DNA from: Agromyces sp. S2-1-8
GTDB lineage: Bacteria; Actinomycetota; Actinomycetes; Actinomycetales; Microbacteriaceae
Length of the DNA: 64,000 nt
Assembly: GCF_021129215.1 (NCBI RefSeq)
Contig: NZ_JAJOLP010000001.1
Location: 2,480,001 to 2,544,000, forward strand
Direction: 5' to 3'
The position numbers and the translations under genes were made by a program. Shown here piece by piece: positions 8,717 to 16,549 of the stretch (positions are counted from its first letter, which is position 1; the number at the start of each line of letters is the position of its first letter). Below the pieces are notes generated by a model, which had not been told where the DNA came from, made no database searches, and saw only the letters and a list, made by a program, of their open reading frames with translations.

Positions 8717-10294
8717 ATGAGCAGCACGATGAAGAAGACGGCCACGGGCGCGACACTCGTCACGCTCATCCTCGTGGCGGCGGTCGCGAACCTGCCGCTC
8801 GCCGTGGCGAACGTGGCGCTGCCCGACATCGGCAAGGCGTTCGACGCATCCCAGACGGAGCTCAACCTCGTCGCGGTGGGCTACTCGCTCGGCCTCGCCG
8901 CGTCGGTGCTGTGGCTCGGCGCGGTCGGCGACCGCTACGGCCGGAAGTCGATGCTGCTCATCGGCGTGCTGCTCTCGCTGCCGGCCTGCCTCGTCGCGGC
9001 GTTCGCGCCGACGATCGAGGTGCTCATCATCGCCCGCATCGTCGGCGGCCTCGCCGCGGGCATGGCGTACCCGACGACCCTCGCGCTCATCACGGCCCTG
9101 TGGTCGGGTGCCGAACGCACCAGGTCGATCGCGCTGTGGTCGGCGATCGGCGGCGCCATCTCCGCGCTCGGGCCGCTCATCTCCGGGTTCCTGCTGGAGA
9201 TCTTCTCCTGGGGGTCGGTCTTCCTCGTGACGCTGCCCCTGATCGTCGTCGCGGTGCCGATGGTGCTGAAGTTCGTGCCCGCGCACGTGAACGAGTCGAC
9301 CGAGCGGGTCGACAACCTCGGTGGCCTGCTCTCGGCCCTCATGGTCGGCGGCCTCATCCTGGCGATCAACTTCGCGGCAGTACCGAACTCGGGCACCCTC
9401 GTGCTCGGCCTGTCGATCATCGGCGCGGCGGCGCTCATCGGCTTCGTCATCCGCCAGCGCCTCGCCAAGAACCCGCTGTACGATCTGGCGATCGCGGCTC
9501 GCCCGATCTTCTGGGTCGCGGCCTGTGCGGGGATCATCGTGTTCGGTTCGCTCATGGGCGCCATGTTCATCGGCCAGCAGTACCTGCAGAACGTGCTCGG
9601 GTACACGACCGTCGAATCGGGCTTCGCGATCCTGCCGGCCGCGATCTTCATGGTCCTGCTCGCACCCCGGTCGGCGAAGCTCGTCGAGACGCGGGGCGCC
9701 CGCTTCACGCTGCTGCTCGGCTACACGGGCGTGCTCCTCGGATTCCTGACGATGCTGCTGCTCTGGCGCGAGGGCGCGCAGTACTGGGTGGTCGGCCTCG
9801 GTTACGCGTTCGTCGGCGCCGGCGTCGGGCTCGCCGGCACGCCGGCGTCGAGGTCGCTCACCGGTGCCGTGCCGGTGCGACGTGCGGGCATGGCCTCGGG
9901 CACCGCCGACCTGCAGCGCGACCTCGGCGGCGCGATCATGCAGTCGATCCTCGGTGCGCTGCTCACCGCGGGCTACGCCGCGTCGGCGACCGCGCTCATG
10001 AAGGGCTCGCCCGACGCCGACCAGATCACGAGCTCGGTGCAGAGCCAGCTGACGAAGTCGTTCGCGAGCGCGACCGACATCGCCGAGCAGTACCCGAAGT
10101 ACTCCGATGCCATCATCCAGGGGGCGAAGCAGTCGTTCGAGCAGGGGCAGGACTGGGCGTACCTCGCGGGCATCATCGCGGTGCTGATCGGCGCGGTGCT
10201 CGTCATCTGGAAGTTCCCGAACGCCCAGCGGGAGCGCGAACTGCTCGCGCAGTACCACGCTGAGGATCAGGGGGAGCCGCAGCCCGCGGAGTGA
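8717..10294 (+). CDS. MFS transporter, DHA2 (EmrB/QacA-like) family
   Basis: 525 residues with about 14 hydrophobic segments, the size of the drug:H+ antiporter-2 group. The start of the protein has NLPLAVANVALPDIGKAFDAS (a DHA2 motif D1-like region), then the MFS motif A loop LGAVGDRYGRKSML. A further conserved block GVGLAGTPASRSLTGAVPVRRAGMASG lies in the second half. The substrate cannot be read from sequence; export of a drug or metabolite is the usual role. GAGGGGG at 8704-8710 is a good ribosome-binding site for ATG 8717. It interrupts the aroB-aroQ pair, and because no aro gene depends on it, it looks like an accessory insertion. Confidence 0.88.
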   Translation: MSSTMKKTATGATLVTLILVAAVANLPLAVANVALPDIGKAFDASQTELNLVAVGYSLGLAASVLWLGAVGDRYGRKSMLLIGVLLSLPACLVAAFAPTIEVLIIARIVGGLAAGMAYPTTLALITALWSGAERTRSIALWSAIGGAISALGPLISGFLLEIFSWGSVFLVTLPLIVVAVPMVLKFVPAHVNESTERVDNLGGLLSALMVGGLILAINFAAVPNSGTLVLGLSIIGAAALIGFVIRQRLAKNPLYDLAIAARPIFWVAACAGIIVFGSLMGAMFIGQQYLQNVLGYTTVESGFAILPAAIFMVLLAPRSAKLVETRGARFTLLLGYTGVLLGFLTMLLLWREGAQYWVVGLGYAFVGAGVGLAGTPASRSLTGAVPVRRAGMASGTADLQRDLGGAIMQSILGALLTAGYAASATALMKGSPDADQITSSVQSQLTKSFASATDIAEQYPKYSDAIIQGAKQSFEQGQDWAYLAGIIAVLIGAVLVIWKFPNAQRERELLAQYHAEDQGEPQPAE

Positions 10295-10361
10295 GGTGGT
10301 GCGCGAGTCGGTGAGCATCGGCGGACCGCGGGGCAGAACGGGCCGACGCGCGCGGCAGCGG

Positions 10362-10367
10362 TAGGCT
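10362..10367 (+). promoter_or_regulatory. -10 element TAGGCT upstream of the aroQ leader ORF
   Basis: TAGGCT ends 6 bases before an ATG at 10374, the spacing expected for a transcript that begins at or next to that ATG. It would drive aroQ independently of the exporter gene upstream. Confidence 0.55.
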
Positions 10368-10373
10368 GCCCGG

Positions 10374-10412
10374 ATGACGAACACCACTGCCCCGAAGGGA
10401 CCCGCGGCATGA
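10374..10412 (+). CDS. Possible 12-residue leader ORF coupled to aroQ
   Basis: The ATG at 10374 is followed by 11 sense codons (MTNTTAPKGPAA) and a TGA at 10410-10412 that overlaps the aroQ ATG at 10409 (ATGA). A -10 hexamer sits 6 bases before this ATG. If translated from a leaderless mRNA, it would deliver ribosomes to aroQ. The aroQ ribosome-binding site (GAAGGGA, 10394-10400) lies inside it. No homologue is known to me, and it could be a chance ORF. Confidence 0.4.
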   Translation: MTNTTAPKGPAA

Positions 10413-10864
10413 CCGGGCGTCGGCTCCTGCTCGTCAACGGACCCAACCTGAACCTGCTCGGCACCCGCGAGCCCGAGGTCTACGGCACCGAGACGCTCGC
10501 CGATGTCGAGCGGCTGGTCGAGGATTCGGCGGCAGTGCTCGGCTTCGACGTCCGGGCCGTGCAGAGCAACCACGAGGGCGTGCTCATCGACGCCATCCAC
10601 GATGCGCGCGCCGACTGCGCCGGCATCGTGATCAACCCGGGCGGGTTGACGCACACGTCGGTCGTGCTCCGCGACGCACTCGCGGGCGTCGCACTGCCCG
10701 TCGCCGAGGTGCACATCTCCGATGTCATGCAGCGCGAGCCGTTCCGCCACCACTCGTACGTCGCCGACGTGGCCGTGGTGCACGTCGTCGGCGAGGGGGT
10801 CGCCGGCTACGCGACCGCGGTGCGCCGGCTCATCGCTGCGATCGAGGGCCAGGCCGACGGCTGA
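10409..10864 (+). CDS. aroQ: 3-Dehydroquinate dehydratase, type II
   Basis: 151 residues, the normal length for the dodecameric type II enzyme. Dehydrates 3-dehydroquinate to 3-dehydroshikimate. The N-terminal motif is LLVNGPNLNLLGTREPEVYG, with the flexible-loop Arg20 and catalytic Tyr25. QSNHEGVLIDAIHDA, NPGGLTHTSV and the catalytic-His region VHISDVMQREPFRHHS follow. The ATG at 10409 gives the family N-terminus and has GAAGGGA 8 bases upstream. It converges on the minus-strand gene that ends at 10891. Confidence 0.95.
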   Translation: MTGRRLLLVNGPNLNLLGTREPEVYGTETLADVERLVEDSAAVLGFDVRAVQSNHEGVLIDAIHDARADCAGIVINPGGLTHTSVVLRDALAGVALPVAEVHISDVMQREPFRHHSYVADVAVVHVVGEGVAGYATAVRRLIAAIEGQADG

Positions 10865-10890
10865 CCCGATGCCGGCCGGCCGGCCGTCGC

Positions 10891-11346
10891 TCAGCCGCCC
10901 CGAGCGAAGTCGAGGCTCTCGACGACGATCGCCACGACGACCGCGAGTTCGGCCTCGTCGCGCGGACCGTAGACCATGTACTCCGTCCCGTGGTCCTCGT
11001 ACTGGTGGGGTTCGGCCCACCCCAGCTCGGTCAACCGAGCCCCGCGCCAGGCGGGCAGCACCAGGTGCATCGAGGTGTCGGAGACTCCGTGCAGGTGCAC
11101 GGGCTCGAGCCGGCCGTCGGGGAACAGCGAGGTCTCGGGGGAGCCTGCGGTCTCGACCTCGGTGAGGAACACCGCGCGCGACGACATCGGCGACACCTGG
11201 CTGTGGCCCTCGACGACGCCGTCGAGGGCGAACACGGCCGCGACGAGCCGCCCCCACATCTCGGGCGGAGCCTGCTGGGTGAGCTGGCGCTGCGGGCCCT
11301 CGGTGGAGACCTGCGGCCGGGGGCCGCGTCGGGGAGGTGCGATCAT
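10891..11346 (-). CDS. Small luciferase-domain (DUF5519-like) family protein
   Basis: 151 residues if started at the ATG at 11346; an in-frame ATG at 11364 would add 6. The C-terminal half reads like the actinobacterial luciferase-domain family of small proteins of unknown function: VHLHG, SMHLVLP, LGWAEPH and YMVYGPRDEAELAVV, ending ESLDFARGG. No catalytic role can be assigned. I prefer the 11346 start because TACGCT lies exactly 6 bases upstream of it on the minus strand, as at many starts in this window. It is divergent from efp and convergent with aroQ. Confidence 0.65.
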   Translation of the reverse strand: MIAPPRRGPRPQVSTEGPQRQLTQQAPPEMWGRLVAAVFALDGVVEGHSQVSPMSSRAVFLTEVETAGSPETSLFPDGRLEPVHLHGVSDTSMHLVLPAWRGARLTELGWAEPHQYEDHGTEYMVYGPRDEAELAVVVAIVVESLDFARGG

Positions 11347-11352
11347 CCCGTC

Positions 11353-11358
11353 AGCGTA
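11353..11358 (-). promoter_or_regulatory. -10 element TACGCT for the luciferase-domain gene
   Basis: On the minus strand TACGCT is followed by 6 bases and then ATG at 11346. This spacing predicts a leaderless mRNA and supports the shorter start. Confidence 0.5.
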
Positions 11359-11408
11359 GGTCATCGGCGCAGGCCCGGCACGAGGCATCCGCCTGCGGCC
11401 CGCGCGCG

Positions 11409-11438
11409 TTGGCGCTGCCGGAGCCGAGCGACTAAACT
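11409..11438 (+). promoter_or_regulatory. Promoter of efp-nusB
   Basis: TTGGCG (11409-11414) and TAAACT (11433-11438) are separated by 18 bases, a good sigma-70-type (SigA/HrdB) arrangement. A start of transcription near 11445 would leave a leader of about 60 bases before efp. Confidence 0.55.
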
Positions 11439-11506
11439 CGACCGACTGAACTCTCTCGGGCCGATCTCCGGCCGAGCCTCTTCGCAACCGAACGGATCGT
11501 ATACGC

Positions 11507-12070
11507 ATGGCAAGCACCGCTGACATCAAGAACGGCGTCGTCCTCTCGATCGACGGCCAGCTCTGGAGCGTCATCGAGTTCCAGCACGTCAAGCCCGGCA
11601 AGGGCGGTGCCTTCGTGCGCACCAAGCTGAAGAACGTCGTCAGCGGCAAGACCGTCGACCGCACCTACAACGCCGGCGCGAAGGTCGACATCGAGAACGT
11701 CGACCGCCGCGACTTCACCTACCTCTACAACGACGGCGACGGCTTCGTGTTCATGGACGCGACCGACTACGACCAGATCACCGTGCCCGCGACGGTCGTC
11801 GGCGACGCCGCGAACTTCATGCTCGAGAACCAGGCCGTCACCATCGCCCTGAACAACGGCAACCCGCTCTACGTCGACCTTCCCGCGTCGGTCGTGCTCG
11901 AGATCACCTACACCGAGCCCGGCCTGCAGGGCGACCGCTCGACGGGTGGCACGAAGCCCGCGACCGTCGAGACCGGCTACGAGATCCAGGTGCCGCTCTT
12001 CCTGGAGACGGGCACCAAGGTCAAGGTCGACACCCGCACGGGTGACTACCTCGGCCGCGTGAACGACTAG
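11507..12070 (+). CDS. efp: Translation elongation factor P
   Basis: 187 residues, the exact family length. Relieves ribosome stalling at polyproline. It has an N-terminal KOW-like domain with the acceptor-loop residue Lys32 in KPGKGGAF, then two OB domains, ending with [18 protein letters not shown]. No genB/epmA-like modification gene is visible nearby. No strong ribosome-binding site precedes ATG 11507. Its stop shares one base with nusB. Confidence 0.97.
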   Translation: MASTADIKNGVVLSIDGQLWSVIEFQHVKPGKGGAFVRTKLKNVVSGKTVDRTYNAGAKVDIENVDRRDFTYLYNDGDGFVFMDATDYDQITVPATVVGDAANFMLENQAVTIALNNGNPLYVDLPASVVLEITYTEPGLQGDRSTGGTKPATVETGYEIQVPLFLETGTKVKVDTRTGDYLGRVND

Positions 12071-12483
12071 TGAGCGCACGCACGAAGGCGCGCAAGCGCG
12101 CGCTCGACATGCTGTACTCGGCCGACATGCGCCAGGTGCCGGTCGAGCAGATGCTCGTCGTCGAGGCGGAGAAGGCCGCGAACGAGCCCGAGCGGGCCGC
12201 CTCGTGGCTCTACGCGCGCGAGATCGTCGACGGCATCGTCGACCATCGCACCGAGATCGACGAGCTCATCGAGACCCACTCGCGCGGGTGGACGCTCGAG
12301 CGCATGCCGGCGGTCGACCGCGCCCTGCTGCGCATCGGCGTCTGGGAGATCGTCTACAACGACGAGGTGCCCGACCCGGTCGCGATCGCCGAGGCGGTCG
12401 AGGCCGCGACGGTGCTGTCGACCGACGACTCCGCCGGCTTCGTCAACGGGCTGCTCGCCGCGGTCTCGCACGCCAAGGCCTGA
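12070..12483 (+). CDS. nusB: Transcription antitermination factor NusB
   Basis: 137 residues from GTG 12070, which overlaps the efp stop codon by one base. All-helical RNA-binding protein that acts with NusE at boxA during rRNA antitermination. It has the N-terminal basic ARTKARKRALDMLYSAD and the C-terminal PVAIAEAVEAATVLSTDDSAGFVNGLL typical of the family. In many actinobacteria nusB lies next to pyrR; here about 2.5 kb of accessory genes separate them. Confidence 0.95.
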   Translation: MSARTKARKRALDMLYSADMRQVPVEQMLVVEAEKAANEPERAASWLYAREIVDGIVDHRTEIDELIETHSRGWTLERMPAVDRALLRIGVWEIVYNDEVPDPVAIAEAVEAATVLSTDDSAGFVNGLLAAVSHAKA

Positions 12484-12528
12484 TCTCCGCCGCCGCCGCC
12501 ATACCGCACTCGGCGGCTCGATCGCCGC

Positions 12529-13502
12529 TCACGCCCGCGGGTCGCGGACGCCCCGAAGCATCCGCATCGTGTGCTCGACGACCTCGCGAGGGGCGTCGTG
12601 TGTCCTGAGCGACCGACCGATCGCACGCGCGTTCACCCGGTACGCGGGGTCCCGTGCGAGCCGGCGAACCGCGCGGGCGACCGCTCGCGCCGTCGGCCGC
12701 CTCGTGTGCAGGTCGACGCCGGCGCCCGCCCATGCGACGCGGGCGGCACCTCGTGCCACCAATCCGGCCGCTCGAGGTCGTCGTCGCCCGGTCGGGCCAG
12801 CCGGCCGACGGAACGAAGGCGACCGGATGCCTCGGGGCGGGGGTTCTCGAGCTCGGCGACGCCGTTCGCGCAGACGAGCTGCGGTGAGTAGCACGCCTCG
12901 TCGAACGTCGTCGCGGTCGGCGGGAGTCCCGCCGCGAGCCGCTGCTCGGCGTACGCCCGCTGGATGGGCCTCGTCACGAGCCGGGCGACCCGGTGCAGCA
13001 GGCGGTCGCGCGCGCGGCCCGGGCCACCGCGAGCGGGCCGAAGGGCGAGCCCCGGAGGCGGCAGCGCGATGCTCGGCAACGTGAGCGGCGTGAGTGCGAC
13101 CGTCGCCCACGGGGTGCCCGTCGACTCGGCCACGAGTGCCGCCCCGAGGCTCGTGGACTCCGCGACGATGACGTCCCATGGGCGCGCGGCGAAGGCCGCG
13201 CGCAGGTCGTCGAACTGCCCCGAACCGGTGCGCACGAAGAGGTGCTCGACGTTGAGGAGCAGTTGCCGGGGACCCTTCCGGCCGGCGAGCGCGGGGAACG
13301 TCGCCGCGAGGTCGTGCTCGTCGAAGTCCGGCGCCGTCCGCCACCGCAGCACCTCCGCGCCGACCGCCTCGAATCGGGCCGCATACGCCTCGCCGGTGTC
13401 GACGCGAACCGAGTGGCCGGCCTCGACGAACGCCGCGGCGACCGCGGCCATCGGAGCGGCGTGACCGTGGAACGGCGTCACGGCGATCATCACGTCGGCC
13501 AT
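12529..13502 (-). pseudogene. Broken UGT/MGT-type (GT1) glycosyltransferase: internal deletion plus frameshift
   Basis: Starts at ATG 13502 with the GT1 N-terminus MADVMIAVTPFHGHAAPM and reads normally for about 250 residues to RPDWWHEVPP. The C-terminal end of the same family (ARVAWAGAGVDL, then RPTARAVARAVRRLARDPAYR) continues in a different frame to the TGA at 12529-12531. The switch is near 12737-12752. The roughly 120 residues that normally lie between, carrying the nucleotide-sugar site (the QGT segment and the Gly-rich donor loop), are absent. The span is 974 bases, not a multiple of three. Without the donor site it should be inactive. The substrate of the ancestor is unknown; relatives act on macrolides or other hydrophobic acceptors. 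An assembly error is less likely because domain and frame are lost at one point, but it cannot be excluded. Confidence 0.8.
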
Positions 13503-13638
13503 GCACGATTCCACCACCGACGGTGCCACGGCCGCGGCCCGTGAACGGGGGGAGTGCGAGGCCGACCCCGAGCGCGGGCTCGGTGTCCGCCCCGAGCGGG
13601 ATTCAGCGGTACTCCGGGCGACGGCGACCCGAGCCCGC

Positions 13639-13683
13639 GATGGGATGGGGAACCGTCGCCCCCTCGGCGTGCATCCCATCACC
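13639..13683 (+). repeat. Inverted repeat upstream of the DoxX-family gene
   Basis: GATGGGA near 13639 and TCCCATC near 13675 flank about 30 bases containing GGGGAACCGTCGCCCC. The 201-base gap between the glycosyltransferase remnant and the DoxX gene holds this dyad and no clear -10 hexamer. Confidence 0.3.
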
Positions 13684-13703
13684 CAGAACCGAAAGGCTCC
13701 GTC

Positions 13704-14219
13704 ATGTCCTCCACCACTCTCGGCACCGGTCGCACCGCACCGACCGCCGGCCTCGACCACGTCCTCGAGCGCGCCGACGCGGCCCAGGCCGTGCTGCAGC
13801 GCTTCTTCGCCCGCACCGGAGCGCCGGCCCTGCGGATCGCGCTCGGACTCGTGTTCGCCGTCTTCGGCGCACTCAAGTTCATCCCCGGCGCGAGCCCCGT
13901 CGACGAACTCGTGACGCGCACGTGGAACGCGCTCTCGTTCGGCATCGTCGACGGCTACGCGGCGATGGCCCTCACGGCCGCGCTCGAGGTGTTCGTCGGC
14001 CTCACCTTCATCACCGGCTGGTTCCTGCGCATCGGCCTGCTGGCCCTCGCGGCGACGTTCGTCGGCATCTTCTCGCCGCTCGTCTTCTTCACCGGCGAGC
14101 TCTTCAGCACCGCCGGGCCGACGCTCACGGCCCAGTACATCCTCAAGGACGTCGTGCTCGTGGCCGCGGCGATGGTCGTGGCCGCTGGTGCGCTCACGCG
14201 CCCGATCCGCCGCCGTTGA
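13704..14219 (+). CDS. DoxX-family integral membrane protein
   Basis: 171 residues. It has four hydrophobic stretches with DoxX-type features: ALRIALGLVFAVFGALKFIPG in helix 1, ALEVFVGLTFITGWFLRIGL in the middle and YILKDVVLVAAAMVV near the end. DoxX-like proteins are membrane subunits of quinone-linked or redox-stress systems, but most members, including this one, have no defined function. ATG 13704 was chosen because GAAAGG (13691-13696) lies 7 bases upstream; the longer frame back to 13554 is Arg/Pro-rich and not convincing. It converges on, and overlaps by 26 bases, the minus-strand gene at 14194-14901. Confidence 0.75.
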   Translation: MSSTTLGTGRTAPTAGLDHVLERADAAQAVLQRFFARTGAPALRIALGLVFAVFGALKFIPGASPVDELVTRTWNALSFGIVDGYAAMALTAALEVFVGLTFITGWFLRIGLLALAATFVGIFSPLVFFTGELFSTAGPTLTAQYILKDVVLVAAAMVVAAGALTRPIRRR

Positions 14220-14901
14220 GCGCACGGGCCGTACCGCCCCGGCCGACATCGCCCGAGCCCGAACGGCTCCCGCCCCGTGCGGGAGCCGTTCCGGCGTCGG
14301 CATCGTCGGCACGCTCGCCCCAGGCCGCGAGGGCGGCGGCGACGAGGCCGAGGCCGACCAGGCTGCCGTGCGGCCAGTACGTGAGCAGCACCGTCGAGCC
14401 GACGATGATCGGCAGCGTCGCCGCGAGCAGCAGCCGCTCCCAGAGCGGTGCACCGCGGCCGTTCGCCAGGGCGACGACGATCGCCCAGACGCCGATCGCG
14501 AGGAGGGCGAACAGCTCCGCGCCCCAGATCGCGTGCCACGGGGCGTCCAGCGGATGGTTCGCGTACGAGAGCGCGGTGATCGGAGCAGTGGCCAGTACGA
14601 GCCAGCCGAGCACCCGTCCGGTCCAGCCGAGCGCCGCGAAGGCCGGGCCCGTGGCGAGCCACACGAGCACGAACGACAGGGCCGAGGCGGCGCCGAACAC
14701 GAGGTAGAAGTCGCCCCATCCCATCGAGGCGAGCGCCGACCGCAGCGCGTCGTAGACGGCGGAGTCGTCGAGTGCCGCGAGCCAGTCGGGCGAATCCGCG
14801 CCCGACCACACCGCCTGCTGCGGTGGAAGCAGGAAGAAGGCCCATGCCGCCGCCGCGAGGGCGGCGACCACGCACCAGGGTCTCGAAGGGTGCCGTCGCA
14901 T
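14194..14901 (-). CDS. Hypothetical membrane protein with a read-through tail
   Basis: 235 residues, family not recognised. About six hydrophobic segments are visible, starting with [22 protein letters not shown]. Others include [34 protein letters not shown] and [20 protein letters not shown]. The last 35 residues are Gly/Ser/Arg-rich ([14 protein letters not shown]), are encoded across a strong hairpin and run into the antisense of the DoxX gene, so the original stop was probably lost. The ATG at 14901 has TAGGGT 6 bases upstream on the minus strand, a leaderless-type start. Confidence 0.6.
   Translation of the reverse strand: MRRHPSRPWCVVAALAAAAWAFFLLPPQQAVWSGADSPDWLAALDDSAVYDALRSALASMGWGDFYLVFGAASALSFVLVWLATGPAFAALGWTGRVLGWLVLATAPITALSYANHPLDAPWHAIWGAELFALLAIGVWAIVVALANGRGAPLWERLLLAATLPIIVGSTVLLTYWPHGSLVGLGLVAAALAAWGERADDADAGTAPARGGSRSGSGDVGRGGTARALNGGGSGA
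14261..14291. terminator. Bidirectional hairpin between convergent genes
   Basis: Perfect 13-bp stem GAACGGCTCCCGC (14261-14273) with its complement at 14279-14291 and a 5-base loop. There is no U-run, as is usual for high-GC actinobacterial terminators. It lies 41 bases past the DoxX stop but inside the reading frame of the opposing membrane-protein gene. Confidence 0.65.
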
Positions 14902-14907
14902 GCCCGA

Positions 14908-14913
14908 ACCCTA
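14908..14913 (-). promoter_or_regulatory. -10 element TAGGGT for the membrane-protein gene
   Basis: On the minus strand TAGGGT is followed by 6 bases and ATG at 14901, predicting a leaderless transcript. Confidence 0.5.
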
Positions 14914-14991
14914 GCGCCGACCGTCGCACCGCGACAGTCCGGCGCACCGCGGTGCGGCCGCGCCGCGACATGCTGCGTGCGGCCGACCCGG

Positions 14992-14997
14992 TAGACT
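14992..14997 (+). promoter_or_regulatory. -10 element of the pyr operon
   Basis: TAGACT at 14992-14997 places the transcript start near 15004, giving a leader of about 50 bases that contains the PyrR-binding element. No convincing -35 is visible. Confidence 0.55.
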
Positions 14998-15012
14998 TGC
15001 TGGACTTGGCAA

Positions 15013-15046
15013 CCTTTAAGGCCGTCCTGAGAGGCGGAGAAGGGAG
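15013..15046 (+). promoter_or_regulatory. PyrR-binding RNA element over the pyrR ribosome-binding site
   Basis: The leader RNA folds as stem CCGTC (15022-15026) with GGCGG (15033-15037, one G-U pair) around loop CTGAGA, immediately followed by the ribosome-binding site GAAGGGAG (15039-15046). The loop and flanks resemble the known PyrR-recognition hairpin (CTGAGAGG core). Because the site sits next to the Shine-Dalgarno sequence, UMP-bound PyrR would block translation rather than cause termination, as proposed for other actinobacteria. Confidence 0.75.
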
Positions 15047-15053
15047 TCGGTTG

Positions 15054-15602
15054 ATGGCACGTGCTGTGCTCAGTCAGGCTGACATCCAGCGGGCGTTGAC
15101 CCGCATCTCGCACGAGATCCTCGAATCGAATCGCGGGAGCCGCGATCTCGTCCTCCTCGGCATTCCGACGCGCGGCGTGTTCCTCGCCCGCCGCATCGCC
15201 GAGACCATCGCGCGCATCGAACCAGATGCGCCGGAGCCCGCGGTGCTCGCCGGCGCCGTCGACGTCACGATGTACCGTGACGATCTCGGCCGCACCCGCA
15301 CCCGCACGCCCTCGCCGACGCAGCTGCCCCCGGGCGGCATCGACGGCAAGACGGTCGTGCTCGTCGACGACGTGCTCTACTCGGGTCGCACCATCCGCGC
15401 CGCCTTCGACGCGCTCGCCGACCTCGGCCGGGCGCGCGCGGTGCGCCTCGCCGTGCTCGTCGACCGTGGGCACCGCGAGTTCCCGATCCGCGCCGACTTC
15501 GTCGGCAAGAACCTCCCGAGCTCGACGCGCGAGCGCATCAACGTGCGCCTCGTCGAGACCGACGGCGACGACGCCGTCACGATCGAGGGGGGCGACGAAT
15601 GA
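15054..15602 (+). CDS. pyrR: Pyr operon RNA-binding regulator PyrR / uracil phosphoribosyltransferase-like
   Basis: 182 residues. Binds the pyr leader RNA when UMP is high and lowers expression of the operon; many homologues also have uracil phosphoribosyltransferase activity. The PRPP-binding motif [17 protein letters not shown] is intact. [14 protein letters not shown] and [10 protein letters not shown] are family blocks. ATG 15054 gives the normal N-terminus ([21 protein letters not shown]) with GAAGGGAG 8 bases upstream. It overlaps pyrB by 4 bases. Confidence 0.95.
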   Translation: MARAVLSQADIQRALTRISHEILESNRGSRDLVLLGIPTRGVFLARRIAETIARIEPDAPEPAVLAGAVDVTMYRDDLGRTRTRTPSPTQLPPGGIDGKTVVLVDDVLYSGRTIRAAFDALADLGRARAVRLAVLVDRGHREFPIRADFVGKNLPSSTRERINVRLVETDGDDAVTIEGGDE

Positions 15603-16549
15603 AGCACCTGCTCGGCACGCGCGACCTCGCACGCGACGAGGCGATCGCCCTGCTCGACATCGCGGAGGACATGGCCGCCGTGCAGGAGCGCGAGGTCAAG
15701 AAGCTCCCGACGCTGCGCGGCAAGACCGTCGTGAACCTCTTCTTCGAGGACTCGACCCGCACCCGCATCTCGTTCGAGGCCGCCGCGAAGCGGCTCTCGG
15801 CCGACGTGATCAACTTCAGCGCGAAGGGCTCGAGCGTCTCGAAGGGCGAGAGCCTCAAGGACACCGCCCAGACCCTCCAGGCGATGGGCGCCGACGGCGT
15901 CGTCATCCGGCACCACGCGTCGGGCGCCCCGCACACGCTCGCGACGAGCGGCTGGATCGACGCGGGCGTCGTCAACGCCGGCGACGGCACGCACGAGCAT
16001 CCGACTCAGGCCCTGCTCGACGCCTTCACCATGCGCCGGCGCCTGCACGGCACCGCGTCGCGCGGGAAGGGGCTCGACGGCGTGCGCGTCGTCATCGTCG
16101 GCGACATCCTGCACTCGCGGGTCGCCCGCTCGAACGTGTGGCTGCTCGACACCCTCGGTGCAGAGGTCCAACTCGTCGCGCCGCCGACGCTCGTTCCCGT
16201 CGCGACGGGCTCCTGGCCCGCCGTGGTCGGCTACGACCTCGACGCCGCCCTCGCGAGCTCGCCCGACGTCGTCATGATGCTGCGCATCCAGGCCGAGCGC
16301 ATGCACGCCGCGTTCTTCCCGAACAGCCGCGAGTACACCCGCACGTGGGGGCTCGACGACGCCCGGTTCGACGCGCTGCCGCCGACTACGATGGTCATGC
16401 ACCCCGGCCCCATGAACCGCGGGCTCGAGATCTCGGCCCGTGCGGCGGATTCGCCGCGGTCGACGGTGCGAGAACAGGTCGCGAACGGAGTATCAGTGAG
16501 AATGGCCGCGCTCTATCTGCTGCTGTCGGGCGAACGGGGTGAGGTCTGA
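15599..16549 (+). CDS. pyrB: Aspartate carbamoyltransferase catalytic subunit
   Basis: 316 residues. Condenses carbamoyl phosphate with aspartate. The carbamoyl-phosphate site reads [12 protein letters not shown], the 80s-loop-type segment is [19 protein letters not shown], and [21 protein letters not shown] and [11 protein letters not shown] complete the site. No regulatory subunit (pyrI) is present, as usual in actinobacteria. The ATGA overlap with pyrR and the one-base overlap with pyrC show tight coupling. Confidence 0.97.
   Translation: MKHLLGTRDLARDEAIALLDIAEDMAAVQEREVKKLPTLRGKTVVNLFFEDSTRTRISFEAAAKRLSADVINFSAKGSSVSKGESLKDTAQTLQAMGADGVVIRHHASGAPHTLATSGWIDAGVVNAGDGTHEHPTQALLDAFTMRRRLHGTASRGKGLDGVRVVIVGDILHSRVARSNVWLLDTLGAEVQLVAPPTLVPVATGSWPAVVGYDLDAALASSPDVVMMLRIQAERMHAAFFPNSREYTRTWGLDDARFDALPPTTMVMHPGPMNRGLEISARAADSPRSTVREQVANGVSVRMAALYLLLSGERGEV

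Noticed and set aside
10871-10886. GGCCGGCCGGCC palindrome between aroQ and the luciferase-domain gene
   Set aside because: It could form a hairpin terminator for the convergent pair, but it is a simple repeat of GGCC with little loop space and lacks supporting features.
12633-15632. A 999-codon minus-strand open frame
   Set aside because: It joins pyrR antisense, the membrane-gene region in another frame and the glycosyltransferase N-terminus. Only the part from ATG 13502 onward resembles a protein family.
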